Source: UBA5158 sp963692955 (lineage in GTDB: Bacteria; Pseudomonadota; Gammaproteobacteria; DSM-16500). Taken from it: DNA of 64,000 nucleotides. The notes beneath the pieces were generated by a model. That model was given only the letters and a program-made list of their open reading frames with translations. It was not told the DNA's origin and ran no database searches. The stretch spans positions 1,860,001 to 1,924,000 of the forward strand of contig OY843587.1 in assembly GCA_963692955.1 (NCBI GenBank), in the 5' to 3' direction. Positions 25,969-34,790 of this stretch are shown piece by piece; position 1 is the stretch's first letter, and every line of letters starts with the position of its first letter. The translations under genes and the position numbers were made by a program.

Positions 25969-26244
25969 ATGCCGCTTGCGGCGCGCTTCTTTCGGATCTA
26001 TCGTTAACGCACGGTAAATCTCCACCCTCTCCCCTGCTTTCACCAAATCCGTCAATTTACGTGCTTTACTAAAAACACCGACTTTTTGCGTGTCTAAATC
26101 AATTTCTGGAAAAGCCTCTAACACCCCGGAGCTTTCAATTGCCTCTCTTACCAGCGCGCCGTCCGACACTTCAACTTTAAAAATTCTTTGCACTTGCACA
26201 CCCGCAAACGCCACTTCGACAAAAAATTTTTTATTGCTGCCCAT
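25939..26244 (-). CDS. rnfH: RnfH family protein (UPF0125, formerly RatB)
   Basis: 101 residues with a ubiquitin-like beta-grasp: VEVAFAGVQVQRIFKVEVSDGALVREAIESSGV, then FPEIDL, then KVGVFSKARKLTDLVKAGERVEIYRALTIDPKEARRKR. These are the family signatures. Function is unclear; it is always next to ratA. The start overlaps the end of ratA by 14 bases, so the two are translationally coupled. The basic tail (RRKRHKKTKTRPSS) is typical. Confidence 0.93.
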   Translation of the reverse strand: MGSNKKFFVEVAFAGVQVQRIFKVEVSDGALVREAIESSGVLEAFPEIDLDTQKVGVFSKARKLTDLVKAGERVEIYRALTIDPKEARRKRHKKTKTRPSS

Positions 26245-26668
26245 AAATCTCCGCCGCGCGTTTACAAAACGCGTCCACCAAAGAATTAGCGATATAATTA
26301 AAAATCGGCTGAAATAGCTTGTCTAGCGCATTGCCGGTGAACTCAAATTCCATATCCAAAGAAATTTTACACGCTTGCCCATTCAACGTCGTGAACACCC
26401 ACCGGCCTTCCAAATGCCGGAACGGCCCAGTCACCAACTGAATTTCCATATGATCATAAGGATGTAAAAAATTCCGGGTCGTGAAGCTCTTGCGTATCCC
26501 TTTCCAAACAATCATCAGCTCCGCCTCAATTTGCTCGGGCGTATCCTGCAAAATCCGCGCCTCCCCGCACCAGGGTAAAAACCGCGGGTAATCCTCGATA
26601 TTATTCACTAATTCAAACATTTGCCGCGCCGAGTAAGAAACCAGCGCGCTTCTTTTAATAATCGTCAT
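26231..26668 (-). CDS. ratA: RatA/COQ10-type START-domain protein
   Basis: 145 residues from the ATG at 26668; homology begins at IIKRSALVSYSARQMFELVNNIEDYPRFLPWCGEARI. GPFRHLEGRW and FEFTGNALDKLFQPIFNYIANSLVDAFCKRAAEIYG are COQ10/RatA motifs. Family proteins bind ubiquinone or hydrophobic ligands; the E. coli member was described as blocking 70S assembly. Divergent from smpB and coupled to rnfH. Confidence 0.93.
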   Translation of the reverse strand: MTIIKRSALVSYSARQMFELVNNIEDYPRFLPWCGEARILQDTPEQIEAELMIVWKGIRKSFTTRNFLHPYDHMEIQLVTGPFRHLEGRWVFTTLNGQACKISLDMEFEFTGNALDKLFQPIFNYIANSLVDAFCKRAAEIYGQQ

Positions 26669-26723
26669 CCGTACTTTTAGCCCCATCTATCCAATTGTCA
26701 GATTTGGTATTATACTGCGCGGC

Positions 26724-27191
26724 ATGACGAAGAAACAGAAATCCGAAGGAACAATTGCAGAAAACCGCAAAGCGCGCCATGAATTTTCGATCGACGAACA
26801 TTTTGAAGCGGGGCTCGTGCTGCGCGGCTGGGAAATCAAGAGCTTGCGTGCGGGTCGGGCCCAACTCGACCAAAGTTACGTGCTGTTAAAAAACGGCGAA
26901 GCCTTTCTTTTTGGCGCTCTCATCACCCCATTAATCACCGCCTCCACCCATATCGTCGCCGAACCGCAGCGCACGCGCAAATTACTTTTAAAGCAGCGTG
27001 AATTAAGCAAACTCATCGGCAGCGTCGAGCGCAAAGGCTACACCCTCATCCCCTTGCGCATGTATTGGAAAAATAATTACGTCAAACTGGACATCGCGCT
27101 CGCCAAGGGTAAAAAACTCCATGACAAACGCGCCGACGAAAAAAACAAAGATTGGGCGCGGCAAAAGCAGCGCCTGTTAAAAGACATTTAA
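26724..27191 (+). CDS. smpB: SsrA-binding protein SmpB
   Basis: 155 residues. IAENRKARHEFSIDEHFEAGLVLRGWEIKSLRAG and IPLRMYWKNNYVKLDIALAKGKKLHDKR are the OB-fold tmRNA-binding core; the C-terminal tail KDWARQKQRLLKDI fills the decoding centre in trans-translation. Its RNA partner ssrA lies 2.3 kb downstream on the same strand, separated by two envelope-protein genes on the other strand. Confidence 0.97.
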   Translation: MTKKQKSEGTIAENRKARHEFSIDEHFEAGLVLRGWEIKSLRAGRAQLDQSYVLLKNGEAFLFGALITPLITASTHIVAEPQRTRKLLLKQRELSKLIGSVERKGYTLIPLRMYWKNNYVKLDIALAKGKKLHDKRADEKNKDWARQKQRLLKDI

Positions 27192-27197
27192 CCACGC

Positions 27198-28397
27198 TTA
27201 TTGCGCGGCTGGTTGACTGACACAACGGACGTTGGTGGTAGAAGTTTTACTTCCTACATATGGAGTGCCCGGATTATTAAAATCGTAAGCAGCCGCGGCT
27301 GAAGCATTAATCTCGGTTGACGACCAGTAGTATTCTGCCGTGGGATCAAAACCGCCGATGGCTGCGTAATTTCCCCCGATACATTGTAATTCGTCTATAG
27401 ACGGCAAATACCAAGTATCATAACAAGTATTACCGTTTACGCAGGGCGTGTTGCCCGCTGAGTCAACTTGATAAGTCGCACAGGCTCCTGCAGCGTAACC
27501 AGCAGTTAATCCATAATAAGCAGTGATAATGTTTGTATTACTCTGACCGTTCGTGTAGCTAGTCGCGCCAAGCAGAATGTCAGTGGGCGACCATGGTAGT
27601 TCGTTAGATGTGGGCGCAATATCCGAAGTCGCGGCAATCAATGTGATAGGATTTCCTGACGCCGTCGAACAACCAACGATGCCTCCTTCGTATGGCTCAC
27701 CTACAGTGAGCGTCGTCACTGACATTGACGCGACTTCAGCCTCTGTATTAGTCCCTTCAACATTAAAATTTGTCGCAGCCACGTTGCCATTTCCCGCTGT
27801 TATCGTAATTAAACAGGAATGGCCAGGCGCTAAATTAGGCGCACACGAATTACTGGTCACCGTGGCATTGCCTTGCAACGCGGTGCCAGTAAAAACAGCC
27901 GTAACATTATGGGCGACAACGGAACTCGAAACATTCATTACTGATAATGCACCAGCTTGGCCGTTAAAAAGCGCTAATGGCGAACCTCCTGTTATTGAGA
28001 GCACGGGCAGAATAGTAAAAGAAATATTGCCCACTAACGGCGCTCGGCCTTGATAATCCATATAAAGATCATCCACCACAGCACCCGATGCTTGTCCATA
28101 GGGAGCTGCGATTTCGATACCTATATTACAAGTGGCTGGGCCTCTAGGCAGTTGATTTCCACAATCATTCGCCACACCGAGCCGCGTCAACACAACAGAA
28201 CCACTGGCAGAACTTAATGAAAACGGCAATACTTTTGGGACATTATTCGTTACCGTAAAAATAGAAGTTTGAGAAAAGCCAGGATAAACCGTACTAGGCA
28301 CCGCAGGCACAGGACCAGCTATTGTTACCGGTACTTCCGACGCAAAAACCATTTGCGCAACGCCTAACATCAACAGAACCGAAATCCATTTCAACAT
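27198..28397 (-). CDS. Secreted protein with C-terminal DUF1566/Lcl_C domain
   Basis: 399 residues. Signal peptide with cleavage after VFAS; an N-terminal beta-rich part (about 20-215) of repeated Ig-like or transglycosylated-anchor style segments (FTVTNNVPKVLPFSL, then NSCAPNLAPGHSCLITITAG); and a C-terminal domain with TWYLPSIDELQCIGGN, FDPTAEYYWSSTE and TTNVRCVSQPAA, the DUF1566/Lcl_C pattern known from the C-terminal end of the Legionella collagen-like adhesin. Probably an exported surface or adhesion protein; no collagen-like repeat is present. Adjacent to an outer-membrane barrel protein. Confidence 0.82.
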   Translation of the reverse strand: MLKWISVLLMLGVAQMVFASEVPVTIAGPVPAVPSTVYPGFSQTSIFTVTNNVPKVLPFSLSSASGSVVLTRLGVANDCGNQLPRGPATCNIGIEIAAPYGQASGAVVDDLYMDYQGRAPLVGNISFTILPVLSITGGSPLALFNGQAGALSVMNVSSSVVAHNVTAVFTGTALQGNATVTSNSCAPNLAPGHSCLITITAGNGNVAATNFNVEGTNTEAEVASMSVTTLTVGEPYEGGIVGCSTASGNPITLIAATSDIAPTSNELPWSPTDILLGATSYTNGQSNTNIITAYYGLTAGYAAGACATYQVDSAGNTPCVNGNTCYDTWYLPSIDELQCIGGNYAAIGGFDPTAEYYWSSTEINASAAAAYDFNNPGTPYVGSKTSTTNVRCVSQPAAQ

Positions 28398-28407
28398 ACA
28401 ATTTTTC

Positions 28408-29187
28408 CTATAATTTATAATTTAAACCAAACATAACCGCTTGGCTGTGCAAGATAAACGATGGCACGGAAAGCAAACCCGTTGGCGTGACCGCGCTACC
28501 GGAAGGCATGGCACTACCTAAATAAGAATAAAGATATTCGATTGAGCCGCTCAAGTGTGGAACCAAGTCGATACGCAAACCCGCCCCTAAATTATAAGTA
28601 AACCCGATGTTGGTTTTGGCGCCTAATTCATAAGAAGTCTTCGGATCAATACCGGGATCCGCCGCTTCATTATAAGAAGTATTATTCCAAGAAACACCGA
28701 TCCCCACGACCGGATAAGGAGTAAAGCGATAAACGGTTAAAATACCGGGTCTGACTTCAAACAATAATCGCGTACTCTGCACTGGCGCGCGGAAAGAATA
28801 ATTATTAAATTGCGGTAATTGATATTGTTCGACGTAGCCTCGAATCGTTTGGCTGCTTTGATAAACATTCACAGATAACAAAAGATCCGTGAGAAATTGA
28901 TTTTTCCGCAGTCTGTCTTCAAACAAGTGATAACCAATGCCAACTTTCCAAAGTGAAGAATTTGAAACACCGCTTTCCAAAATGCTATCTGTTTCATACT
29001 TAGAAACCACCACATGCGTGCTATCCGAATGCGTCCAATTCGGGCCGAACGCGCCGGAAATTTCGATGTGCGTGAAAGCTTCATTCGGCAGATAATCCGG
29101 ATATTCATACCAAGCGAAAGCTGGTTGGCAAAGAGCAGTTAGAATCAACCCGAGCGTTGCGGGTAAAAGTTTTTTTATTAGAGACAT
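28408..29187 (-). CDS. Outer-membrane beta-barrel protein (OmpA/OmpW-like size)
   Basis: 259 residues. Signal peptide ending AFA; alternating hydrophobic strands with aromatic girdles through the mature part (THIEISGAFGPNW, FEVRPGILTVYRF, AGLRIDLVPHLSGSIEYLYSYLG), and a C-terminal strand ending FGLNYKL, a BAM recognition-like end with a terminal Leu. Probably an eight-stranded barrel. It lies ten bases upstream of the DUF1566 protein on the same strand, so the two are likely co-transcribed. No substrate can be inferred. Confidence 0.82.
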   Translation of the reverse strand: MSLIKKLLPATLGLILTALCQPAFAWYEYPDYLPNEAFTHIEISGAFGPNWTHSDSTHVVVSKYETDSILESGVSNSSLWKVGIGYHLFEDRLRKNQFLTDLLLSVNVYQSSQTIRGYVEQYQLPQFNNYSFRAPVQSTRLLFEVRPGILTVYRFTPYPVVGIGVSWNNTSYNEAADPGIDPKTSYELGAKTNIGFTYNLGAGLRIDLVPHLSGSIEYLYSYLGSAMPSGSAVTPTGLLSVPSFILHSQAVMFGLNYKL

Positions 29188-29429
29188 AGGTTAATTCACA
29201 TCCGTATAAATTAAACAGGCAGTTTCAAAAAGCTATCGTATTCTTTCATGGAACGCCATCACTATTCCATACTTTTGAGGGGGTCAAAACCAGTAATTTG
29301 GAGGATATTAAGGGTGAAAAACCAGAAAAGCCAAAAAATCGTGTAAAAACAGGCCTAATCATAAAATGACAGCGTAAAAACTCTTGCTATACAGGCACTT
29401 ATTGGCTAATATTTTGGCGCGATTTGCGT

Positions 29430-29435
29430 TATAAT
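29430..29435 (+). promoter_or_regulatory. Probable -10 box of ssrA
   Basis: TATAAT ends seven bases before the first base of tmRNA at 29443. No good -35 box at standard spacing was found. Confidence 0.55.
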
Positions 29436-29442
29436 TACCAAC

Positions 29443-29879
29443 GGGGGCGACCTGGTTTCGACGTGGGTAGCGAAGCTTGAGGTGCATGTCGAGGAGATAA
29501 CTAACCTCGTAAAAAAAGTTATAAATTATACTTGCTAACAACAGACGCAAGATCGCTAAAAAAGCAGCTTATGCAAATGACTTCGCCTTCGCGGGTGAAG
29601 AAATGGCGGTAGCTGCTTAATTTACCCTGAAGGGTAAATAAGCGACTCTTCACCAACTTTGCTTGTAGGGTTGGATTTCACGCAAGTGAATCGGAGAGTC
29701 ATATTATACAAGCTCGCAGTGCGATCTGCCCGAGATCAAACTGCTAAAACCTCAGGGCTAGCTGCTTAATCACCCTGCCGATTGGGGGATGAGCGGTTAA
29801 ATTAAATAATCTGGCTAAACATGTAGATCCAACAGTAGAGGACTTGCGGACGCGGGTTCGATTCCCGCCGCCTCCACCA
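29443..29879 (+). ncRNA. ssrA: Transfer-messenger RNA (tmRNA)
   Basis: Starts GGGGGCGACC and ends CGCCTCCACCA; the 5' GGGGGCG pairs with the 3' CGCCTCC to form the acceptor stem, and GGGTTCGATTCCC is the T arm. The internal reading frame begins at the resume codon GCA 29573 and stops at TAA 29618-29620, giving the tag ANDFAFAGEEMAVAA. The tag keeps the AND start and the hydrophobic AA end recognised by proteases. It acts with SmpB (26724) and the tag is a target for SspB-ClpXP (7501). The 3' end is the integration site of the downstream island. Confidence 0.98.
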
Positions 29880-29938
29880 ATTCACTTTCCAGTAACTTCC
29901 GAAATAGGCCGAAAACCCGCAGAAAAAGCGGGTTTTTT
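29861..29938 (+). repeat. Left attachment site (attL): ssrA 3' end plus shared right arm
   Basis: 78 bases covering the last 19 bases of ssrA and its terminator. Repeated at 46035-46111 with only one base missing (CCTCCACCA becomes CCCCACCA). The core recurs again at 53795-53812. Position directly upstream of an integrase gene marks it as the island's attL. Confidence 0.93.
29912..29938 (+). terminator. Intrinsic terminator after ssrA
   Basis: AAAACCCGC (29912-29920) and GCGGGTTTT (29928-29936) pair around AGAAAAA, ending in six T. Because the same sequence also follows the second att copy, this terminator appears to be supplied by the integrated element, not by the original chromosome. Confidence 0.85.
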
Positions 29939-29980
29939 GTTTCTGGCCTTCCGATAGATTCCGATCAAAACCACTTGAAT

Positions 29981-30043
29981 CCGGGGGCATGTGGGGGCAC
30001 AATTGGGGGCTCTTTAGATATCTTGGAATGCAGGTGCCCCCAT
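29981..30043. repeat. Clustered GGGGGC repeats, probable integrase arm-type sites
   Basis: CCGGGGGCAT (29981), GTGGGGGCAC (29991) and TTGGGGGCTC (30003) lie in direct orientation, and GTGCCCCCAT (30034-30043) in inverted orientation overlaps the integrase start codon. A matching pair (CCGGGGGCAC at 45955 and CTGGGGGCCT near 45968) lies just inside the right end of element 1. This is the arrangement expected of arm-binding sites of a P4-type integrase, and would let the integrase repress itself. Confidence 0.6.
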
Positions 30044-31283
30044 GGCAATGACTCATGTAGCAATACGTAACGCAAAACCTCGGGAAAAAGCTTATAAACT
30101 CACTGATGAGAAAGGATTGTTTTTGTTTATTACCCCTAGTGGTGGGAAATATTGGCGGTTTAAATATCGGTTTGGTGGGAAAGAGAAAAAGCTGGCGTTT
30201 GGGGTGTATCCTGAGGTGAGTTTGGCTGAGGCTCGGGAAAAGCGGGATCAAGCCCGTAAACTGCTGGCAAACGATGTTGACCCTGCGGTTGTTAAACAAG
30301 CCACAAAATATGCCATCGTGCAGGCAACCGAAAATAGCTTTCAGCTGGTTGCACTGGAATGGTATGCCAAGTTTTCTGCTAAGTGGGTAGCAAGTCATGG
30401 AGACAGAACGCTACGGCGTTTAGAAAAAGATGTTTTTCCGTGGATTGGCGACCGCCCTATTTGTGAAATAAAAGCGCCTGAACTGCTTACCGTGTTACGC
30501 CGCATTGAGAATAGAGGTGCAATTGAAACAGCACATCGAATCCACCAGATTTGCGGCCAAGTGTTTCGTTATGCCATCGCTATAGGTAAAGCCGAACGTG
30601 ACATATCTAGCGATTTACGCGGCGCCCTGCCACCAACAAGAAAACGTCATCATGCAACAATTGTCGATCCTAAACAAATCGCTAAACTACTTAGAACGAT
30701 TCAAACTTATGAAGGATACTTTGTCACCAAATGCGCATTACGATTAGCTCCGCTGTTCTTCGTACGCCCTGGTGAATTACGTAAAGCTGAATGGTCCGAG
30801 TTTAATTTTGAAGCCGCGGAATGGCGAATTCCTGCTGAAAAAATGAAAATGCGAGTTACGCATATTGTACCTTTATCAACCCAGGCAATTTCGATATTGA
30901 GGGAACTGGAGACCCTTACGGGTAATAGCCAATATGTTTTCCCAAGCATACGTACATTAAAACGACCTATGTCAGATAATACAATCCTTGGCGCATTACG
31001 GCGTCTGGGCTATTCTAAAGATGAAATGACCGGGCACGGCTTTCGTAGTATGGCTTCCACCTTACTCAATGAACAAGGGTGGAATCGTGACGCTATTGAG
31101 AGACAATTAGCTCATGCTGAGCGAAATAATATTCGAGCAGCTTATAACTATGCAGAATACTTAGTTGAAAGAAGAGAAATGATGCAACATTGGGCAAATT
31201 ACTTGGATCAATTAACGGAGGACAAAGAGAATATTTTAATAAGTGAAAATAATTATGAAAAAGAAAATGAGATATGTTTCTGA
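30042..31283 (+). CDS. Tyrosine site-specific integrase (P4/DUF4102 type)
   Basis: 413 residues. N-terminal DUF4102 arm-binding domain (YKLTDEKGLFLFITPSGGKYWRFKYRFGGKEKKLAFGVYPEVSLAEAREKRDQARKLL region), core-binding domain, then the catalytic domain with FVRPGELRKAEW (Arg), HGFRSMASTLLNEQ (His-x-x-Arg) and RAAYNYAEYL (nucleophile Tyr). Starts at ATG 30042 or 30048. It lies 160 bases downstream of the ssrA 3' end, which this family commonly uses as target. Long enough and with all key residues, so probably active. Confidence 0.96.
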   Translation: MAMTHVAIRNAKPREKAYKLTDEKGLFLFITPSGGKYWRFKYRFGGKEKKLAFGVYPEVSLAEAREKRDQARKLLANDVDPAVVKQATKYAIVQATENSFQLVALEWYAKFSAKWVASHGDRTLRRLEKDVFPWIGDRPICEIKAPELLTVLRRIENRGAIETAHRIHQICGQVFRYAIAIGKAERDISSDLRGALPPTRKRHHATIVDPKQIAKLLRTIQTYEGYFVTKCALRLAPLFFVRPGELRKAEWSEFNFEAAEWRIPAEKMKMRVTHIVPLSTQAISILRELETLTGNSQYVFPSIRTLKRPMSDNTILGALRRLGYSKDEMTGHGFRSMASTLLNEQGWNRDAIERQLAHAERNNIRAAYNYAEYLVERREMMQHWANYLDQLTEDKENILISENNYEKENEICF

Positions 31284-31488
31284 GTTACCGCTAAAATCTA
31301 TTAATATTTTACGTCGCAAGCAAGTTGAATCTCGCACTGGGCTATCCCGATCTACAATATACGCACGCATAGCAGCAGGCATGTTTCCTTTGCCCATCGA
31401 TTTAGGCGGAGGCAGAGCTGTCGGATGGTTAGAGGTTGAAATTGAGGCATGGATCCAATCTCGTATTGAAGAGAGCAGAAAAAATTAA
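31255..31488 (+). CDS. AlpA-family regulator / excisionase
   Basis: 77 residues from the ATG at 31255. ILRRKQVESRTGLSRSTIYARIAAGMFPLPIDLGGGRAVGWLEVEIEAWIQSRI is the AlpA/Xis-type winged helix with MerR-like fold. Overlaps the end of the integrase gene, so expression is coupled. Such proteins direct excision or activate the integrase of genomic islands. A GTG at 31243 is an alternative start. Confidence 0.9.
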   Translation: MKKKMRYVSELPLKSINILRRKQVESRTGLSRSTIYARIAAGMFPLPIDLGGGRAVGWLEVEIEAWIQSRIEESRKN

Positions 31489-31684
31489 AGTGATTTTGTA
31501 AACTAATTTAATAACGTTAGGCTACGAATAGGGAGTCTAATTCGAGGAGTTAGCCAGATCAAATAGCTTATTACTCTACGTTCCCTCTTAAATAAGTGAA
31601 ATACAAGTGAAATGAGTAATAATGATTAGTATCATTACTCATAAAATATAAAGCTACTTTAAAAAAAATAATAGAAATTTTACT

Positions 31685-31828
31685 ATAGGTGTAGAAACAT
31701 ATATAAGTCTTTCAGATTTTTAATGTAAGACTTGTTGGAGATTATAAAGGCTTCTGATAGGTGTAGAAACATATATAAGTCTTTCAGATTTTTAATGTAA
31801 GACTTGTTGGAGATTATAAAGGCTTCTG
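31685..31828 (+). repeat. Perfect tandem duplication of a 72-bp unit
   Basis: 31685-31756 and 31757-31828 are the same 72 bases. Each copy contains GTGTAGAAACATATATAAG and AGACTTGTTGGAG. The second copy supplies the TTG start and GGAG-like context for the next small ORF. Possible duplicated regulatory segment; it does not look coding. Confidence 0.9.
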
Positions 31829-32040
31829 AATGGATATATACTGAATATTTGAATATTTACACACAAACTATTGGTTACTTCACCACTACTTTAATATTAT
31901 TAGGTAGTGCCACAGGAATTTCAATCGGTAGGACTTATGACGAGGGTAAAAGAAGCTGTTTTATCTTACCATGCTTCCTGTCTAGTTTAGTATGCTATGT
32001 AATTGCAGGCTGTGAAATATTTTCATTTACGATGGTCTAA
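31804..32040 (+). CDS. Possible small membrane protein
   Basis: 78 residues from a TTG start. Two hydrophobic segments (about 25-42, TTTLILLGSATGISIG, and about 52-76, FILPCFLSSLVCYVIAGC) separated by a short charged loop. No family recognised. The start lies in the tandem-repeat copy and has no clear ribosome-binding site, so the gene may begin further in or be a relic. Confidence 0.4.
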   Translation: MLEIIKASEWIYTEYLNIYTQTIGYFTTTLILLGSATGISIGRTYDEGKRSCFILPCFLSSLVCYVIAGCEIFSFTMV

Positions 32041-32204
32041 GAACTACAATTTTATTAATGTCACTTTAGTGTAAATTAATTCAGGGCTCTAAATTTGTTT
32101 GTGATCAAAATATTCAACAGCAATCAGGAGAATTTAAATTTGCTTTGTTTTTTTACTTTCCGGTTTGGCGCTATTCATCATTGGTCATTCATTAAGAAGG
32201 TCCT

Positions 32205-32683
32205 ATGACACATAACATATTTAAAACATGTATTATATTTTTTTTGTTCTTGTAATAAATTTTTTTTGGCTAATGCGAATCAATTATCAGCAAAAAACAA
32301 CATTGTTATGGACTCGCAGCTAACTGATAAAGGGTATTCAGCCCAAGCAAATTCTGAGGAGAATTAATTTTATTAAAAGATGACAAACAAATTTCAACGA
32401 AATATTTTTTTGAACCACTTGAACGTGATAAAGCAATCAAGTTATATATCGTGCTTACAAATACATTATCAAATGCTAGTATTTACCTTAACGATGAATT
32501 ATTAGATGACAAAACGATAATGCTGGATATCCAGAAATTGATGGATATTCAGTTAAAGGTAACTATATATTAAAATTAATTAATGATAAAACATCCCTGT
32601 TATATGTTTTTGCTTTGGATCGTGATGTGAAATTAATATGTAATGGTTCAGCAACATTAAAATGTGAAAAACAACTATATTAA
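32205..32683 (+). pseudogene. Frameshifted gene for a small secreted protein
   Basis: AAGAAGG precedes an ATG at 32205 that opens a signal peptide (MTHNIFKTCIIFFLFL). The coding sense jumps frame at the T-runs near 32255-32265 into FLANANQLSAKNNIVMDS, again near 32360, and again near 32525, where GYPEIDGYSVKGNYILKL and CNGSATLKCEKQLY continue to a stop at 32681-32683. The four pieces read together as one periplasmic protein of about 155 residues. Family not recognised. At least three frameshifts, so either decayed or affected by homopolymer sequencing errors. Confidence 0.6.
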
Positions 32684-32767
32684 ATAAATTTTTTTACATC
32701 CTCTTATAAAAATTTCTTAGAGCACCGTACTTAATTTTAGTTTTGGCTACCATCCTATCGCACGAGC

Positions 32768-34543
32768 TTATGTTTTAACTGAAGGCTCTTTATTAATAAT
32801 CCCAATGTTATTCATAATTTTTAATAATTTTTTGAAATCTCCATCAAAAAGCCCCACCTGAATTAATGGGTGTTGATTTTGAAGTACCTCAATTTCTTTC
32901 CTAATATTTTCTGGCGCTGAACCCTCAATCTCTAATGATTCAAATGGTGAATAAAAGCTGAATTTACAATTTGTTTCTCCGCTTTTAATTCTTTCATGAA
33001 TGAAAAGTAGATTGTAAATAAATTCAAACAAACAAAAGTAATATTCGTAATGTTCATCGGCTATATAATTTCTTAGAGGCTCTCTTAATACTTTTTTAAG
33101 CCTTTCTTTTATAACGCATGATCCCATATTAAATCCTCTCTGAGGAGAGAAAATATAACCCGCACTAACGGTTATGATCATCTTTTCGTTTTCAAAAGGA
33201 TGCATTTTGATTCGGATTTTTGTTAATAAAGCTGCAACTACATCGTATTTATTGTTTGCTAATGCGGCGATACCTCCTGAGTATATTAGAAATAAGGCTG
33301 GATATATCGCGAGTTTTTGCCAAATTTGCATCAGTGATTGATACTTTTTCTGTTTATCTTGACCTTGACTTCCAATCCGGCGGATACCTTTCATAATAGA
33401 ATCGATATGCAATTCATTGCTCCAATAACAAGCTACAATTATTATAGATTGTATTATTTGAAGTATGTTTTCATATTTTTCAACTCGTATCCAAATTTGA
33501 TCTTCTGAATAATCCGGCATCATATAGTCATAATCATTGCCTTGCAAAGCGCTATAAATGTTATCAGCTTCAGACATTAATAAGTCGTGCAATTGAATCC
33601 TAGTGGCCGGGCTTACTAAAAACCTCTTTGTTGTAGCAATCGCGATTTTAGTATTAATCGGATGATTTTGTTTTATTTCTTCCAACGAGAGAAGGTTTTG
33701 ATATAAACAATTAAAAAAATCATCAGCGCTAGTTATGTTTAAAACTTCATAACAAGCTTTAAATTCTAATAGTCTTTTTGCTCCTTCAGTTAAGTGGCCT
33801 TGATGAGAAGTCCAATAAATAGTAAATCTGCGGTTTGAACAGCGTTCAATCGCCCGCTTTAATGCGATATCCCAATCAGATGACCATCCACAAACTATTA
33901 AACCAAATTCATCAAATATCCTATCTAAAATTTTAGTTATTTTTTTATCATATTTTTCTAATTCCGATGGAATATTTTTGGTGTCCAAATCTAAATAATC
34001 GCCGTTGACCTTAATTATCGTACACGCGCTATGAATTAGCGGTTCTGCGCCTTTCAGGCGACTTGCGTTACTGATTATAACTGGGGAGATACCTTCGTCT
34101 CTAATCGCAGTTTCTAACAAAGAGTCAAAATTTGTTGTTATAATAACCTTGATGTAACCAAGCTTTACCAGCTTAGCAATTATCCTATGCGCTACCGTTG
34201 GGACTTTTTTTCCTTCAACTAAATCTTGTTCGGTTGGTTCAAAATAACATCTTATTGCTCTAGCTCGTTCTGAAGAAGAATGCTTAGATATCTTACTTAA
34301 CAGCTCCCCATAAGTCGGCTCAACATTAAATGTTTCTCTAAACCAATCTTGTAATAAATTATCGGCAATTGTTCCTTCCCCTTTAAGTACTACAATCTCC
34401 GCAATTAGTTTATTAACTATTTCCCAAGCTGTGGGTATACCAGCTGTGCTGGACAAGCCGGAACCGATCAAAAGGGCGTATATCCCTCTATTTCTGTGAA
34501 GTGACATTGATAATGAAATTATTTCATCGTTTAATTTTTGCAT
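32768..34543 (-). CDS. SIR2-like domain protein, probable anti-phage NADase
   Basis: 591 residues with GAGGG before the ATG. The N-terminal third is a SIR2-like fold: LLIGSGLSSTAGIPTAWEI (25-42), ITTNFDSLLETA with Asn138 and Asp140, and IVCGWSSDWDIAL. Many such proteins in defence islands destroy NAD on infection. The position of the catalytic His (LHGD) reads VNGDY here, with Asn180 in place of His, so activity is uncertain. Residues 300-591 are a helical region with no motif that was recognised, possibly a sensor part. Stands alone beside relaxase and restriction genes. Confidence 0.8.
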   Translation of the reverse strand: MQKLNDEIISLSMSLHRNRGIYALLIGSGLSSTAGIPTAWEIVNKLIAEIVVLKGEGTIADNLLQDWFRETFNVEPTYGELLSKISKHSSSERARAIRCYFEPTEQDLVEGKKVPTVAHRIIAKLVKLGYIKVIITTNFDSLLETAIRDEGISPVIISNASRLKGAEPLIHSACTIIKVNGDYLDLDTKNIPSELEKYDKKITKILDRIFDEFGLIVCGWSSDWDIALKRAIERCSNRRFTIYWTSHQGHLTEGAKRLLEFKACYEVLNITSADDFFNCLYQNLLSLEEIKQNHPINTKIAIATTKRFLVSPATRIQLHDLLMSEADNIYSALQGNDYDYMMPDYSEDQIWIRVEKYENILQIIQSIIIVACYWSNELHIDSIMKGIRRIGSQGQDKQKKYQSLMQIWQKLAIYPALFLIYSGGIAALANNKYDVVAALLTKIRIKMHPFENEKMIITVSAGYIFSPQRGFNMGSCVIKERLKKVLREPLRNYIADEHYEYYFCLFEFIYNLLFIHERIKSGETNCKFSFYSPFESLEIEGSAPENIRKEIEVLQNQHPLIQVGLFDGDFKKLLKIMNNIGIINKEPSVKT

Positions 34544-34648
34544 TTAGCCCTCGTGCCGCGCTGTATGTTGGGATCAAAAACGCTTGATGATATCATTGGT
34601 ACTGTCTAAAAACATCGGAAAATCATACTGCAAGATAAACGTTTGGTC

Positions 34649-34688
34649 TTGACAAACCCTAACCTTTTGAATGAGAATAAATTCTCAT
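34649..34688 (+). promoter_or_regulatory. Inverted repeat upstream of the relaxase genes
   Basis: ATGAGAAT (34671-34678) and ATTCTCAT (34681-34688) form a perfect palindrome with a two-base centre. TTGACA lies at 34649-34654, 16 bases before the palindrome, where it would place a -10 box inside it. This fits an operator for the mobilisation genes that follow; the binding protein is not known. Confidence 0.4.
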
Positions 34689-34790
34689 AGGACTTCGCAA
34701 TAAACTGGTAGGACGTTTTAAGCCTAACTTTTCTGCTGCAAACGATTTGTAAACTAAAAGCAAATTTTTTGTAGCAAAGCACGAGGTTCT

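Noticed and set aside
29802..30398. 198-residue minus-strand ORF
   Set aside because: Runs through the ssrA 3' end, the att site and the integrase start; it is the shadow of these features.
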